Assembly (NCBI GenBank): GCA_949152475.1
Contig: OX424558.1
Coordinates: forward strand, 34,048,651 to 34,112,650
Length of the DNA stretch: 64,000 nucleotides
From: Terebella lapidaria
Lineage: Eukaryota > Annelida > Polychaeta > Terebellida > Terebellidae
Direction: 5' to 3'
Notes under the pieces: generated by a model
Databases searched by the model: none
What the model was told of the DNA's origin: nothing
What the model saw: only the letters and a program-made list of their open reading frames with translations
Program-made: the position numbers and the translations under genes
Shown here: positions 10,301 through 58,500 of the stretch, in pieces
Numbering within the stretch: the stretch's first letter is position 1
Layout: each line of letters begins with the position of its first letter

Positions 10301-12638
10301 GTACAAGTACATCTTCAAACCTTTAGGCAGACGATGCACCCTAGTATACAATTTGATAATGCCTCATTCTGAAGTCAGAAAATAGCATTTGCATGACTTG
10401 AGTTATATAAGTCAAAAACTTTACAGAAAATCGATCAAATGTATATGATGAAATAGAACAATGGACATCATGACATAAAATGATTGTTTTTTAGGGTCAA
10501 GACCAGAGCATAACAGACATCAGTGGGATGACCGTGCCACAAAAACAAAGAGCTTGCAGCAACAGTGCCTTGATCTCGAGTCAAAAAACATGTCCCATCG
10601 CATGCAACCCTCTACTAGTCCAGACTTAGCGACTGCCATGGATAGCCCAGTCAATCTCGTCAAAGATCTCAGCACGAAAAACAGAAAGCAAGAAGTTAAC
10701 CAACATGAAGCGATGACCAGCCAAGCTGGAGAGCACTCGCCAAAGAAAACCTTGAAAAGCATTATTGATCACATAGTGAAGAAGGAGACTCTGTCAGATA
10801 GGCCCAGTCTTTATGATGTGCACAATCACATGCAGCTCCCAGTTGTGACACCCTTCATGCCTCCAGCTATGGCCTTGGCCCAGACCCACTTCAACATGGC
10901 CAAGTTTTTGGCCCAGGGTCCTCCAATGATGCCGCCCAATGTTGCCGATATTCCTGAGGTTCGTTCCTTGAAACACATGCTCCCAATGCCCGAGGCTGAG
11001 ATGTCCTCGCCAAAGAGAAAGTGCAATGAGCCTGTTGGAAATCCCGAGCAGGCAATGTGTCTGAAGAAGGATCCCGCCCCAGTCATCCCACCGGTGATCC
11101 AAGAAGGTTCCTACTTCCCTCAGTTAGTGGCCTACAAACCAGAGTCTCCAGTCAAGGTCCCAGAGAAACAACACAAGAAGGAGGGCAGCAGCTCTGAGAC
11201 ACCTACCAAATCCCACGTCACAAGTGCCTTGCGTGACCTGCTCACGTCTAAAATCTCTAGTCAGTCAGCCAACCGTGAAGAGGCAGCCAGCCCAGAGCCA
11301 GAAAAACTAGTCATTGATGAAGACAGAGCTCCAGACACCTTGGAGATGGATTCCGAAGTCCCGAGAAGTCCCATGAGTGAGGATGATGCTGGAGACCAAA
11401 ACAAGCACCCAAACAAGTGCCCAGTTTGCAGTCAGATGTTCCAGTATCGCTCCAGCTTCCGTCGACACATGAAAGTCCACCAAGGCATCTTCAGTCACGT
11501 TTGTGCCATTTGTGCGAGAAAGTTCACCAGAAAGGAGCACTTCGTCCGCCACAAGTGTAGCCGTAAGCCCAACAAGGCCAGTCGTGGAGCACACACTGAC
11601 ATTTCTGGAACTACCAACGTCACACCGAAAGTTGAGTTCCCACCGATCCAATCTAGTCCAGATTACCGCAGTGAGGCGAGCTTGGATGGATCACACTCTG
11701 AGTTCTCTGACTATCCATGCTCTCCGATCAAGGTCCCACCGAAAACCACACAAGTTGTGGAGTCTCGACGAAAAGCTGCCGTCCCACGTAAAGTCGTCAT
11801 GGTCGATGAACCCGTTGAAGAATCTTTTGAAGAAGACCAGCAGACAACTGAATTCACCAAGCCTCCAAGCCATGACCAGATCTCAGAGCCTAGCGCCAGT
11901 CCATCAAAGTCTGACATGAGCCAGTCCCCAGATAGATGTACTCCAGATATCTACTACAGCCCGAGGAAGGACTGCGTCAGCCATGCCGAGTGCGAGGAGG
12001 CCCTAGACTTGAGCTGCCCACAAGTCTCATCTTCTTCTTCGCCCCAGACCTTATATGACGAGGAGGCGCCCGCAAACCATGCGGGATCCAAGACCCCTGG
12101 GCTGCCACCCCAACAGGAGTTCACCATCAACACCGGCAGCTACAAAGTGGTGACCAACACCGACCCTGAACCCGAGGGTAAGGAGCGTGGCAACCAATAC
12201 ATCAAGGTCGTCAAGCAGGGAAACTATCTCCGCCTCAAGGAAGAAGCACAAGTCATCGCGGGACAGCTCTGCTTTGTTTGTCCGACCTGCGGCAAGATTT
12301 TCCACAGGAGCTCCAACTTTTCCCGTCACATGCGCATTCACCGTGGCGTTTACAGCTATGTCTGCCCCAGCTGCCAGCGTGGGTTCTTCCGCCGCGAGCA
12401 CTTCCAGAAGCACAAGTGTAGCCGCCGCGGGATGTCGCACACATGGGACCGCAAGACAAAAATCGACATGGTTCTCGCAGCCAACGAGGGCCAAGACGTC
12501 AGTGACACGGAAGGAGCGTCCGACGCCGCAGAGAGCGAGGAGTCTTACCCGATGGCAGGCTTCGAGCTCGCTGACGAACACAGAGAGGAAATCCCTCACG
12601 AGGAATCTACCGCAGTCGATGTGGTTAAAGAGGCATGA
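4168..12638 (+). CDS. Two-exon C2H2/C2HC zinc-finger protein, 769 residues
   Basis: This is a probable nuclear DNA-binding regulator. The exons 4168-4333 and 10495-12638 join in phase 1 (G at 4333 plus GG at 10495), giving one open frame of 769 residues. The ATG at 4168 is the first after an in-frame stop at 4135. There are four fingers in two pairs. Finger 1 (residues 364-384) and finger 3 (651-671) are C-x2-C-x12-H-x3-H. Finger 2 (392-410) and finger 4 (679-697) end in HKC, so the last ligand is probably a cysteine. Within each pair the linker is QGIFSHV or RGVYSYV instead of the usual TGEKP type. An ALDLS motif at 558-562 matches the CtBP corepressor-binding type. The rest is low-complexity, rich in S, P and E. 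I do not recognise an orthologue, and function beyond DNA binding is inferred. Confidence 0.85.
4439..4465 (+). repeat. Left target duplication and terminal inverted repeat of the hAT-like element
   Basis: GTATACAA (4439-4446) is followed by the 19-bp end (4447-4465). The same octamer follows the right end. Confidence 0.88.
4795..7733 (-). pseudogene. hAT-like transposase, about 829 codons, one in-frame TGA and one insertion
   Basis: The frame starts at ATG 7733 and ends at 4795. It is broken only by a TGA at 7470-7472 (codon 88) and by a retroelement fragment at 5219-5660. On both sides of the insertion the frame is the same once the insert and one copy of its target duplication are discounted. 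Motifs, in codon numbers counted from 7733: HWDSK (Asp about 355), FDTTASNTG (Asp about 425), CRHHVGEVVL (454-463) and NDVAERGV (Glu about 778). The spacing resembles the hAT pattern of an Asp in a DNxSN-like motif, then C-x-H plus hydrophobics, then a late Glu. I recognise the family as an uncharacterised multicopy protein of many invertebrates. That it is the element's transposase is inferred from its position between matching ends. It is probably inactive as it stands. Confidence 0.75.
5219..5660 (+). mobile_element. 5'-truncated non-LTR retroelement fragment with (TTAC)n tail
   Basis: A 442-bp insert lies inside the transposase frame. It ends in AATAAA-like sequence followed by about six TTAC repeats (5634-5660). 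It is flanked by the 7-bp duplication CTTGTTA (5212-5218 and 5661-5667). A truncated 5' end, a short-repeat tail and a target duplication are the signature of LINE or SINE retroposition. No coding region of its own remains. Confidence 0.75.
7740..7892. other. Presumed 5' flank of the transposase frame
   Basis: Short AT-rich spacer between the ATG of the transposase and the tandem repeat. It would hold the element's own promoter if it has one. No motif is recognised. Confidence 0.3.
7893..8150 (+). repeat. ~50-bp tandem repeat with ACCATGGT palindromes
   Basis: There are five to six diverged copies of a unit containing GTAACCATGGTAATGGGATG and then a TTCTTTAGTCTGCAACATT-like phrase. Most units contain the perfect 8-bp palindrome ACCATGGT. 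The array lies just upstream of the transposase start, inside the hAT-like element. Confidence 0.8.
8224..9100. mobile_element. TTAA-flanked foldback (MITE-like) element, ~870 bp
   Basis: The arms at about 8228-8440 and 8880-9096 are inverted copies. Shared phrases include GTTGATATCTCAATT, TTTCCCGCCAAAA and TATTCATGACGTCACACCAGT. The ends read AGATAGAGTCTGGTCA and, from the other side, AGTGGGGGTCCAGTCA. Both are bounded by TTAA (8224-8227, 9097-9100), the target site of piggyBac- and Kolobok-type elements. The centre contains a smaller inverted repeat around CATAGCAACGCCGTTGCTA (about 8580-8598). No protein is encoded. Confidence 0.75.
9101..9469 (-). other. Probable 3' non-coding trailer of the reverse-transcriptase remnant
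   Basis: Non-coding. It lies directly downstream (minus strand) of the reverse-transcriptase fragment and ends at the TTAA of the foldback element. The phrase CCCACTAGTGGCACCCGTC is reminiscent of trailers of the same retroelement group, from memory only. Confidence 0.35.
9470..9790 (-). pseudogene. C-terminal remnant of a retroelement reverse-transcriptase protein
   Basis: The minus frame reads LYDKRDDFNFSIVNFP, then YGVFVSQLIRYSRA, then KFYGRHHDLVDKY, and stops at 9470. I recognise this as the conserved C-terminal tail of reverse-transcriptase-containing proteins that are multicopy in many aquatic animal genomes. Only about 105 residues remain. The frame is cut off at about 9788-9791, exactly where the 260-bp duplicated block begins. 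The reverse-transcriptase catalytic domain itself is absent. Confidence 0.7.
9792..10051 (+). repeat. Perfect 260-bp second copy of the foldback element's left part
   Basis: Bases 9792-10051 appear identical to 8333-8592, without gaps. The copy starts inside the left arm of the TTAA element and stops within the central GCAACGCCGTTGC palindrome. It has no terminal sequence of its own, so it is not an independent transposition. Confidence 0.88.
10052..10324. other. Right inner part of the hAT-like element
   Basis: Non-coding. It carries the inner part of the right inverted repeat, including GGTGGCCCACC near 10216 and a CATAGGTACAAG phrase near 10297, both mirrored near the left end. Confidence 0.5.
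10325..10351 (-). repeat. Right terminal inverted repeat and target duplication of the hAT-like element
   Basis: The 19-bp end (10325-10343) mirrors the left end with one mismatch and is followed by GTATACAA (10344-10351). Confidence 0.88.
10495..12638 (+). CDS. Zinc-finger gene exon 2 (terminal coding exon)
   Basis: The acceptor is TTTTTTAG at 10494. The frame is open from there to TGA at 12636-12638 and carries all four fingers and the ALDLS motif. G and C content and codon use are clearly higher than in the flanking DNA. The many open frames on the opposite strand here are shadows of this exon. Confidence 0.92.
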
Positions 12639-15540
12639 GATCTCAGAAAGTATCTCGTCGATTACACATACTCAGAAGCTCAGACTGTACATTGTGCTTT
12701 TGTGCTTTACTGTTGTTTACATTCTCTGTATCAGCCTTTGGTGGTACATTGCTCAAATGTTTCTAAAAACACTATTGTGTATGTACATTACCTTTATACC
12801 TGTATACTGGTATGCTCATGGTGCCGTTTTTGAATATTTTTGAAGATATATTTATGGATATTGTCAGTTTTGCAAAAATGTTAACAGAGTAAGTATATAT
12901 ATATATATATTACTGTGTCTTGTATTTATGACTTGACAGATTCATATCACACATATATATGATATTGAAAGTGCCTACTACATAGAGTATTTAACGGTGA
13001 ACAGGTTTTCTGTGACCAAAAAACAAAAATTGCTCTCAGATATATTTGTATACCCGTAAGTGTAGTGCGTATTACGTCGTGTTTCTCCTGTCTTACATAA
13101 CGGTAATTTTCGTGGTGTTGTGGCGTCAAATTGAAGTCCAAATATAAATTGTGAATTATATGTTCCATGCAGATCAAATTGGGGCCATTCATGTCAAAAC
13201 ATGTATTCGATTGTAGTGTATTATACAAAATATTTATTTTTTGCGTACATAACAAACTTGTATAATCAGAATCTCAAGTCATAAGATCTCAACATTCTCA
13301 TATATATTTTGTTATTGTCTGTCCGGAAAACATTGAAAATATAATATTCCCCCCTCAAAATATATTCATGTATATAAAATGTAGAATCGTTTTGGATGCA
13401 TTTGCTATTTACCACTGGTATGTCGCTGTAAATTGCTTCTTTAATATTTTGAATGTGTACTTTTGTAATGTATGGTCATATTTTGTAACTAATCCAAGCC
13501 AAAAATGCCCATCTTGAATATTTTTTTATACATTTGTGCATTAGTAGTCGAGAAACTTTTGATTTTCTGCTACTTGCCTAGTTGTGTGTGTGTAATATTT
13601 ATGAGTTCCTTATGATGATGCCATAGGTTGCTACATGTTTGCGAAACAAGTGCTAACTAGTCATAAATGCACGTGTTTATTGTCAACATATTTATTTTAT
13701 TTATCCAGTTTGTTTCTGGTAAGTTCACGTGAAATCAAATTACCTTGCATTTTTGGAACAGTCGTGTTGAATTGAAACCAATGAACTTTGTCAAATGTAT
13801 TTTGGAATTTTTTTTGGTCGTCTAAAGCTCAAAAGTTTTCCCACCATTTTCTAGACATGTGTCGTCTTTGTATTGTCATTCAAACTATGTGTTTAAGGAT
13901 TTATCGAACATTGCCACTAGAAGTATGCATGCTAGTTTGTAAAATGGATGTCAGTTTTGTATGTAACAGTTGGGCGGCAGTATTGAACCAAATCTGTGAA
14001 AAATTATAACAATCAGATAATTGCATGCATTCCAATGTTGTTGTTGCCATACAGCAACACCTGTGCTATATGCCCGCATATTACATAATCAATATTTAAT
14101 CAATATATTCTAATCAATATCTGACAATTATTGATCTCAATCAGGCAGCAATGTGTGACATAGTCATGTATCATGTTCAATGTACATCAATATAGATTTG
14201 GCTATAGTTCACTATTATCTATTGCATTTATCTGATATGTACTGATATTGTATTTACAAAGATCTATTTTGACAATTGATCTAAATAGGTTTTCCTCATA
14301 TATTTGGTGTCACAATTTCGTTTATCCTGAACCTTTCCCTCAGATTTATGACATTTTTTTTGCGAGTGTCCGCCATTATGATAGCAATCAAAGCCCAGTA
14401 TGTTCATTTTGTACTCAATTTTGAAGTTGTAACCAATTTTTGAAAATATTTACCAGTACTTCCTCAAGTTTTATGAGATAGACACCTGATGATGTTCAAA
14501 AATATTCTTATCAAAGACTGTTGCCTTATTGAAAATGTGTCTACTTTATTGGTGCTGAAAGTTTAGATCAGTTTTATTTGCACGGAAATTCTAACAACTT
14601 AAAGTGCATGAACTTACTAATAACTGTGTGGAGTGCTTTAGTAATATGTAGTCGTAGTTTGTTGTAGTTTTCGGGCACAAGTCCGTACAGTTTTGTGCTA
14701 GAAAGAGACAAAGACTGAGATACCAAAGTGTTCATGAATATATGACAGTAGGTAGTGTAGATCTGTAGATATTTATTGCGATTGTTCGACCAAATATATT
14801 TGTACAGAATATAGCTTTTTGATGTTCCGACTTTCTAAGTGGTATACGGACCCGAATACAGATGTCATGGAAATGCTCTATTTTTGTATGGAAACAATGA
14901 TGCTTCATTCGATAACTGGTGAAAAAGGCTTTTTCTACGTACACAAATATGGCCTGTTTCAGACCACGTTATGTAGGATATGTGCCTTTTGTAAAGCATT
15001 TAGTGTTGGGAGCTGTCGTTTGCTGGGAAATGACCAATTCGCTTTGTAAGTGCTACATGCCAGCACTGCTCGTATTAGTTACATAGCCATAGTTATCGTA
15101 GATAGATCCTTTATTTATAAGTTCTAGTTTGTAGTCATATTTATCATGTGTGGAATTGATAGTCAAGATTTCATCCTTTTCTCATCATGCTTTTTTCATG
15201 CCATCTTTTGCCCTCACATCATCAGGTGAATTCAAATCCACCGGCCACATATTTATATTTTGTGCAAAAAAACCAACAAAAACATTTGTACTATTGTACA
15301 CATAAACATACATCTACAAATTTTGTACAGATGTATCTTTATTGTTTTTTTCGTATTTTTTCTCTGCTGTTTGGTTCCTGTTTATTTTGTATTTTCGTGT
15401 ACTATTTAGTTGTATTTGTGTGTTGTAGCATTTAGTTTTATATGTAGTCAAGGTCATGTGTCCCTATTTGTGCTTGAAAAAAATATTTTGTGAGTAAAAA
15501 AAAACATGGCTGAAAATTCAGGTGTTTGTCTTTATTGATA
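12639..15540 (+). other. Probable long 3'UTR and downstream flank of the zinc-finger gene
   Basis: AT-rich, with no recognised coding frame. There are many TATTTAT-like and TGTAAATA/TGTACATA-like words, which in 3'UTRs would be AU-rich and Pumilio-type sites. A dinucleotide TA run lies at about 12894-12911. The real transcript end cannot be placed. Confidence 0.35.
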
Positions 15541-18500
15541 TTTTCCTAGAGCACATACAGTACACAACAAATGGCCTAAAATACCAAGATTTGGCACTAC
15601 TGATTTTCCACTTCATTCAAGACAAAACTTCTTCATACAAGAATGAAACTGAAGTCTCTCTCTTGGTATTCTAGGCTCTGACTTACACAGTGGTATCCGT
15701 ACCAAGTACATCCAGCAGAAATTTTCAATAGTAAAGTAGTGTGCTGTCTACAAACAGTAGAAAACCAGTGACAGTTTAGCCCTGCCTTGGTGCAGTGCTA
15801 GAAAGGCATCATAACGTTCCCACTAATTGCCCATAGAGATGTAAACCTATTACATTATACCATAGAAATATAGATATGTATATACTGTATTCATTAATGT
15901 TTCTCCAACCTTCAACAAACTTCATCCGGCAGTGGCTGCCAACTACCCGAAAGTTAACTGCTGCCCCACCAGATAAATTCTGGGTCTGGAAACAGTTTTG
16001 CATGAGCATTTGCTTGATTTTAGAGTCTTTCGCTTTCGTTCCTCATTTGCTCCGATTCCCCAAGACCCCGTTTGGGGCTGAAATTTGATATTGGGCTGTA
16101 TATTGCAAACTTTTAAATTTTTTTGATGTGGGAAGTATGGAATTTGATAGAAATTTGCCGTTGACTCCCATGTGAAATGTGCCGAGTTCTAACATGATAT
16201 CATTCAGCATCGCATTGATAGGAGCAAAAAACAGTGTAAATGAGTTAGAAATATCACAGTATAGATTAAGTGTCTTTGCAAAGAGAAAACTATCAAAAAC
16301 ATTTGATTTGTTTATTTACCTTGTAACAACATTAGTACATCTTCACACATCCCACAATGCATTGCAATTCAATACGTTTCAATGCTACAAAGAAATATAA
16401 GTGTAAGACTGCTAACTATACAGTTAACTACATATCAGGAACACTGACGAATATTTATCAATCTCGTATGGAACAGTACACCTCAACATCCAGAAATTCA
16501 TCACGTTCTATAATTAAAAATAAAAAAATAACAATAGTTTAATAGATTCACATTCAATACTTAAGAACTGTGAAACGCACTGAGCCAGAAACTTTTCAAC
16601 TATTTTTCAATAAACCCAAGCCAAAAAATTTATTCCTTATACTTCATAATTAACAATTCATGTATACAAAAATACCATGCTTACAAACTAATGCTATTCT
16701 TCACTCGACTTTGGCACGATACAATTGCACATTAAAATACAGAAAATATGCGTTTTCGTCTAGATGCAATCTGTTTAAATACAGAAAATATGCTTTTTCG
16801 ACTATACAATTTGTTCCATGTTGAAAATTGGTGTCTGGTTGGAATTGATTTTGCACAGTGATGCGCAAAATTTCAACATATTTAGTGAATTCTACACAAA
16901 AACATAGTTAACAAATACAGAAGCTAAACAAATATCAAATTCATTCTATTTGGCTGGGTCGGTTATGGGAATTCATAACAATACTACATACATTTGCAAA
17001 GAGATAGTCATATAAAAAATGTATGTAAACTTGCAAAAATGTGGAGAAAGTATATTCTATTCTCACCTATGCACATGTATTAGTGCAGATATTTGGACCA
17101 AGCTGACGAAATATCCATACTGATTATCATTGATCGATCTAGCATGATTTGTATTGCAGAATGTCAAACAAACATTTTATAGAATTTGTAAAATTATGTA
17201 CAAGTAATGCCCCAAATTTTCTGTTATGAATCTTGAAATGGATGAAAAAAGAGAAAAATCTACAATTTGAAAATCAAGATGATCCATTAGTGAGCAGTTG
17301 ACAATCACCAAATCGAAACTTGAGAGAAATAGTTAAAGCATAATAATATATAATCTTATGAAAGTCTTTCCACATATCAGCCTGTAGAGTTCACAGGCTT
17401 TTCGAACCCAAACACCAGAAATAACCCGAGAAACCTGAAGATACACTGTAATCATACTTTCTGTGATAAAATGAGCACATTTTGGCAACCTCTTGTTATC
17501 TTGTCATTTATCCATGCATATTTAACGTTAACAAACAACTTCAAAATCTCAAGTTCACACATCGTGAAAAATTGAAGGACTCTCAGGCTACATAACTCAA
17601 CTTGAACTTGGTTTATAATGTCGGTATCTAAGCACTAGTATGTACGGAATAAATATGCCCATAATTATGTATGTCGTAAGAAGGTAATGCACTGACCACC
17701 CTGACATGAGCAGTACTGTTCGGAGAGTCCAAGATGTACACTTTCATCATATTTCTTCCAAGTATACATTGACTGAATTTTAAAATTTTTCGCATGATGT
17801 GTGTAAGATACTATAAAAACATCAACACTGTACACAATTTTTCTCATTTTTTCGAACAATATATACATGTACATATATCGAATATATCAATGATAATACC
17901 ACAATATATAGCTTACCACAGGGAGAATAGAAACAGGTACCTGACTCATTCAACAAGCGTAAATTAACTAAAAAATCACAAAAATCAAATGAAAACTTCA
18001 TGTATTACATTGAGCGTACATATAACCTGCAGATATTTCAACATCGGAGATCGTGCATCGCGCAGCTCGATGCTTCACAGTAATGTCAAAAAGAATCGTC
18101 CTATCCAGCCCTGGATGAGAGCGCGATCCATAAAGCTCCTCAAAACAGTAAATAGGTCAGCAGCTTTTACGTCTTTTGCGTTTTGAGGTGATCATGCAAA
18201 AACTAAAATCTTGGCGTGAAACACAGTGATGATTGATACAATTTGATGCGAATACACTGTCTTGAAAGGGCTCAATAAATACAGCACTGACCAATGTGCA
18301 TCCAATTCCATTTGCAACAAAAATACAGCAGTGATTTTACGAAAATAACAGTTACTTATCGAACAATCAGTTGCCGCGCGTTAACAGAAACAACTGGGTG
18401 CAATTGTGTGCTCAAATATATAAATAAGTCACGCGTCTAATGGTTTCTGGACAAGCACAATAACGACGAACATCACTCTTTGTCCAAGCGTGTCAGACGC

Positions 18501-18671
18501 ATCACCATCAACAAACAAAAGTTGTCATCAATAAATATAACAGTACCATAACTTGGATCACAAATAAATGCAGAAACGTGATAGCTTTATGTAACACTAC
18601 CTGTCCAAACAAATTAGAACTGTACACAGCGCGAGTAGTGGCATTCATTTGAATATTCATGTGTACACATC
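15541..18671. other. Intergenic region between two convergent genes
   Basis: No gene recognised. It contains one half of a foldback element (16065-16264) and otherwise unremarkable AT-rich DNA, which may include an extended 3'UTR of the PDE3 gene. Confidence 0.45.
16065..16264 (+). mobile_element. Solo arm of a foldback element family
   Basis: It aligns by eye with the right arm of the element at 27938-28507. Shared phrases include GGCTGAAATTYRAYATTGGG, AAATTGCCGTT and CATTCAGCATCGCA, in the same order and spacing. The partner arm is missing. Confidence 0.6.
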
Positions 18672-18677
18672 TTTATT
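18672..18677 (-). terminator. PDE3: Candidate poly(A) signal of PDE3 (AATAAA)
   Basis: TTTATT on the plus strand reads AATAAA on the gene strand, 74 bases past the stop codon. Other signals further downstream are possible. Confidence 0.4.
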
Positions 18678-18750
18678 CATGAGTAGAAATATATAATGTA
18701 TTATAATCATCAGTAACATGTAATTGTATGTATATATGCGAGAGCTATTG

Positions 18751-55570
<36,820 letters not shown>

Positions 55571-58500
55571 TCCTACGCAACCCAGGGTTGGATATGAATG
55601 TGGACGCAATCCTGACAAAGTGTTGTGTTTTTTTGGCAGGTTTTTTTTTCTCCGTAGACTATTCTATAGGCGAGATTGCCTCCAGTTCAGTTCATCTTTG
55701 CTCTTCCATCGTTATTCCACTGTTGCATCATGTTTCAGTGTGCTGACATTAACCCTGTCAAATATTAATGTCACACTTGATAAGCAATTCCTTGTTTTTT
55801 ACAGCTCAGACAAGAAGTGAATGAGAATTGGTTGGCTGCATCAGCCCATAACAAAACTGTTCTCTCTTCCAATATTGCCAATATACATGACATATGTGTG
55901 AGTTTGTATGTGTTACCCGCGCGGAACCAGTAACAAGCTGACGGTCTGGCTCAGCTACCAATTGATTTTATGAGCCTATTCTTCATGCGGCGGCGACGAT
56001 GCTGCTGGCCCAACCCACCAGATGACTAGGCCACTAGCTGGCCGTTTTTTTATTGGCAAACTGCGATGATAGTTCTAGCACATCCCATATAATATTCCAG
56101 GGTGTGTTTCATCAACGTTTATGTCCCTGCAGGCCAGGGTAAATAGATTTTGTCAAATAAGGAGCAATTGACGGGCAAAAACTATATCCACGAAAAGGTC
56201 AATGATGTATTCCACTAAGACATTGATGTCTCTATCCAGTGTCTTCTTCCACGGAATCTATATCCCACAATGCATTAGGCTGAGCTATCGACAGCAAGAG
56301 AGGCGTCGCGACCACCAGCAGAATCTTGACGATGATCCCCTTCTCTACTCTATCGTAATGAGCGCCATAATTTTGGAGCAGATGACTCAGGACTGCAATT
56401 CAGCTCGAGGCTTCCACCTTAGCTGTCACTGTGCCATTTGGTAAAGATCAGTGACCGGCAACACATGCTCCCATCAAAGTGTCCACCATTACTGGGCATG
56501 TAATTGTTGGCCTTACTTCTTCTCAGTTGGTGATAGGTTTCGTAATGTGGCTTCCTAATCAGTCGGGTCTATTATTGGCACCTCTCTCTGTGGGCAGCGC
56601 CAAAGACACGACGCGTACCTTTGATCATGTCAAACTCCAGCCGTTGAATAATCGTCCTCGCTCTTGGCACCGATGAAAACTTAAAAAGATATTCTACATG
56701 AGCGTGAACAGTCGAGAGAACCTCAATTCGTCATGCCCTGGATTTTTTATTTCCGTATCATACGCAAGTTTTTAGGGTATCAGGTTCCAACGGATTTAAC
56801 TGGCTTGTGATAAACATGCTAAGTATTTACAGCTGGCATATCTCTCGAATAACAGCCAGCAATATGATTTATGATCGTGCAGCTTAACATCTGTAATACA
56901 TTCCGTTTCTGGTGGTAAATCAGTCCACAATACGCCCTATGTCCTGATTGTATAAGTAATTCTCAGTCATGAAATAGCTGTGTGTCCACAGAAAAACAAA
57001 AGTTAGATAATATCAATAATTCCGACACATATTTTGCAAACTTGATCTTCACCCTGAAAGCAACGTCTGTGAATACACATGTATAACAAACAAACCGAAA
57101 CTCCTCACAAAAGAGCAAGCAATGTGTCAACTCCTGGCGTATCTGATGAGTTTTGTAACATTAACTACTCAAAGCTGCCTTCCCCTTCCAGACAGATCCA
57201 TCGCTCGGAGCATCATCGATGTCCCATTGCCGTCGTCGCCAAAACAGACATTGACTTTATACATGGAAGTGACATCCTCCCCAGTGGAATGGCAACTTTT
57301 CCTGCGATGCAATTATTCCGTCATTGTCTTGTTCCAGTCTTGTATTTATCCGTTTGTGTGGCACATCCTGTCTATTGTCGAGGAGCGCAGGCCTTCCACC
57401 GACAGAGAGCTACATAACGAGAATGTCGGTGCCCTGCCTGGGAACACAAAAGCAGCTCCACAGGTAGAGGGAACGATCCTCAAGACCATGAGTGAGCATA
57501 GAGCCGACAACGAACGTTGCACCACCGTCGGTGGCTGCCCGCATATAGACGACTGTAGGGAGAAGCCGCGGTGATCGCTTGTTGGCCACTTTTTTCAGTA
57601 GCCAAGGATCCCGCGAGCACTGGGATAGATCGGGCCCTCCACTCTCGGGTGATCATGGCCGTCTCCCCCTAGCTGCCATGAGGGAGGTAGTCGGGAGAGT
57701 GTCAGACTGGTGCAGTAGGTCAGTGCCTCGACATCTTACGTTGTTCCCACGGAGTCATATGCCATGGATATTTTGGAATTTTATGTCACCGCTTAATATA
57801 CATTCAAGTACATGTCTTCTGTTCATACATAAATAATCATGTGCAAAGATATTTTGAATTTTTTTATGTTAAGGCCAATTTGTTCATCGCAATGTATATT
57901 GTTGATTGTCATTACATATATCAAAGGTAATATGCAAATGTCTCCAAAAATAGCAGAAATACGTAAGAGGTCTTATGTATTTCTGAAAATAGTAAACAAA
58001 TTGTACAACATGTTTATGTTTGTCAACTCAGAACTTGCATAGGAGATAATTGAATCCAATTTGCTATTTTGCACTGGCAGAGGTGCTCTACTGTCTTACA
58101 GACGTCGGTGCAAAGAATTTTTATCACCCTGATTAGCGCGCTATTCAGTCAACGAATGACAGTGGCTTGATCTATAGGCAGTGTGATTTCTTCGTCGTAT
58201 GCTGATTTGATTAGCATACATTGCCCAACATAACAGCAACCACGTTAATTATATTAATTAACGCTGCTGCTTACAAGTGCGGAGAAGTGTCTTGTGATAG
58301 CATTGCATGAGTCAATCAATAAATGTAACTAGCATGCAAAATCTAGTATCAAAGTTTAATATCGCAACATTTCTCACATGTTCACTTTTTTCTCGCCCTT
58401 TCCACATCCATGACAGTCAGAAGACTGGGCTTCTCACTATAAATTACAAGGTATGTACAGGATCCGATTCTAATTGGATGTGTACCGTTCTTATGAAAGA

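Larger units (their letters stand above)
4447..10343 (-). mobile_element. hAT-like DNA transposon, 5.9 kb, nearly complete
   Basis: The left end TAGGGTGCACCGTCTGCCT (4447-4465) matches the right end (10325-10343, read in reverse) at 18 of 19 positions. Weaker inverted similarity continues inward for well over 100 bases, with shared phrases CTTGTACCTA and GTGGGCCACCA. Both ends are flanked by an identical GTATACAA (4439-4446, 10344-10351). An 8-bp duplication of the form nTnnnnAn and ends starting TAGGG are hAT superfamily hallmarks. The element encodes a transposase-like protein on the minus strand (4795-7733) and is interrupted by several later insertions between 5219 and 10051. Confidence 0.85.
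4334..10494 (+). other. 6.2 kb intron of the zinc-finger gene
   Basis: Only about 105 bases on the left and 143 bases on the right of this intron lie outside the hAT-like element and its target duplication. The intron therefore owes almost all its length to one insertion plus later insertions inside it. Confidence 0.75.

Noticed and set aside
12051..12599. 182-codon minus-strand frame under the zinc-finger exon
   Set aside because: It is the antisense shadow of the finger-coding exon; its valine/alanine/leucine richness follows from the sense codons.
55571..55618. Start of the PDE3 exon 1 frame upstream at TTG 55618
   Set aside because: A TTG start is unlikely in an animal gene. The ATG at 55570 has a good context, and the possible acceptor at 55612 lacks a pyrimidine tract.
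57122..57574. 150-codon open frame (+), overlapped by another frame
   Set aside because: No family features and no supporting splice structure; chance length.
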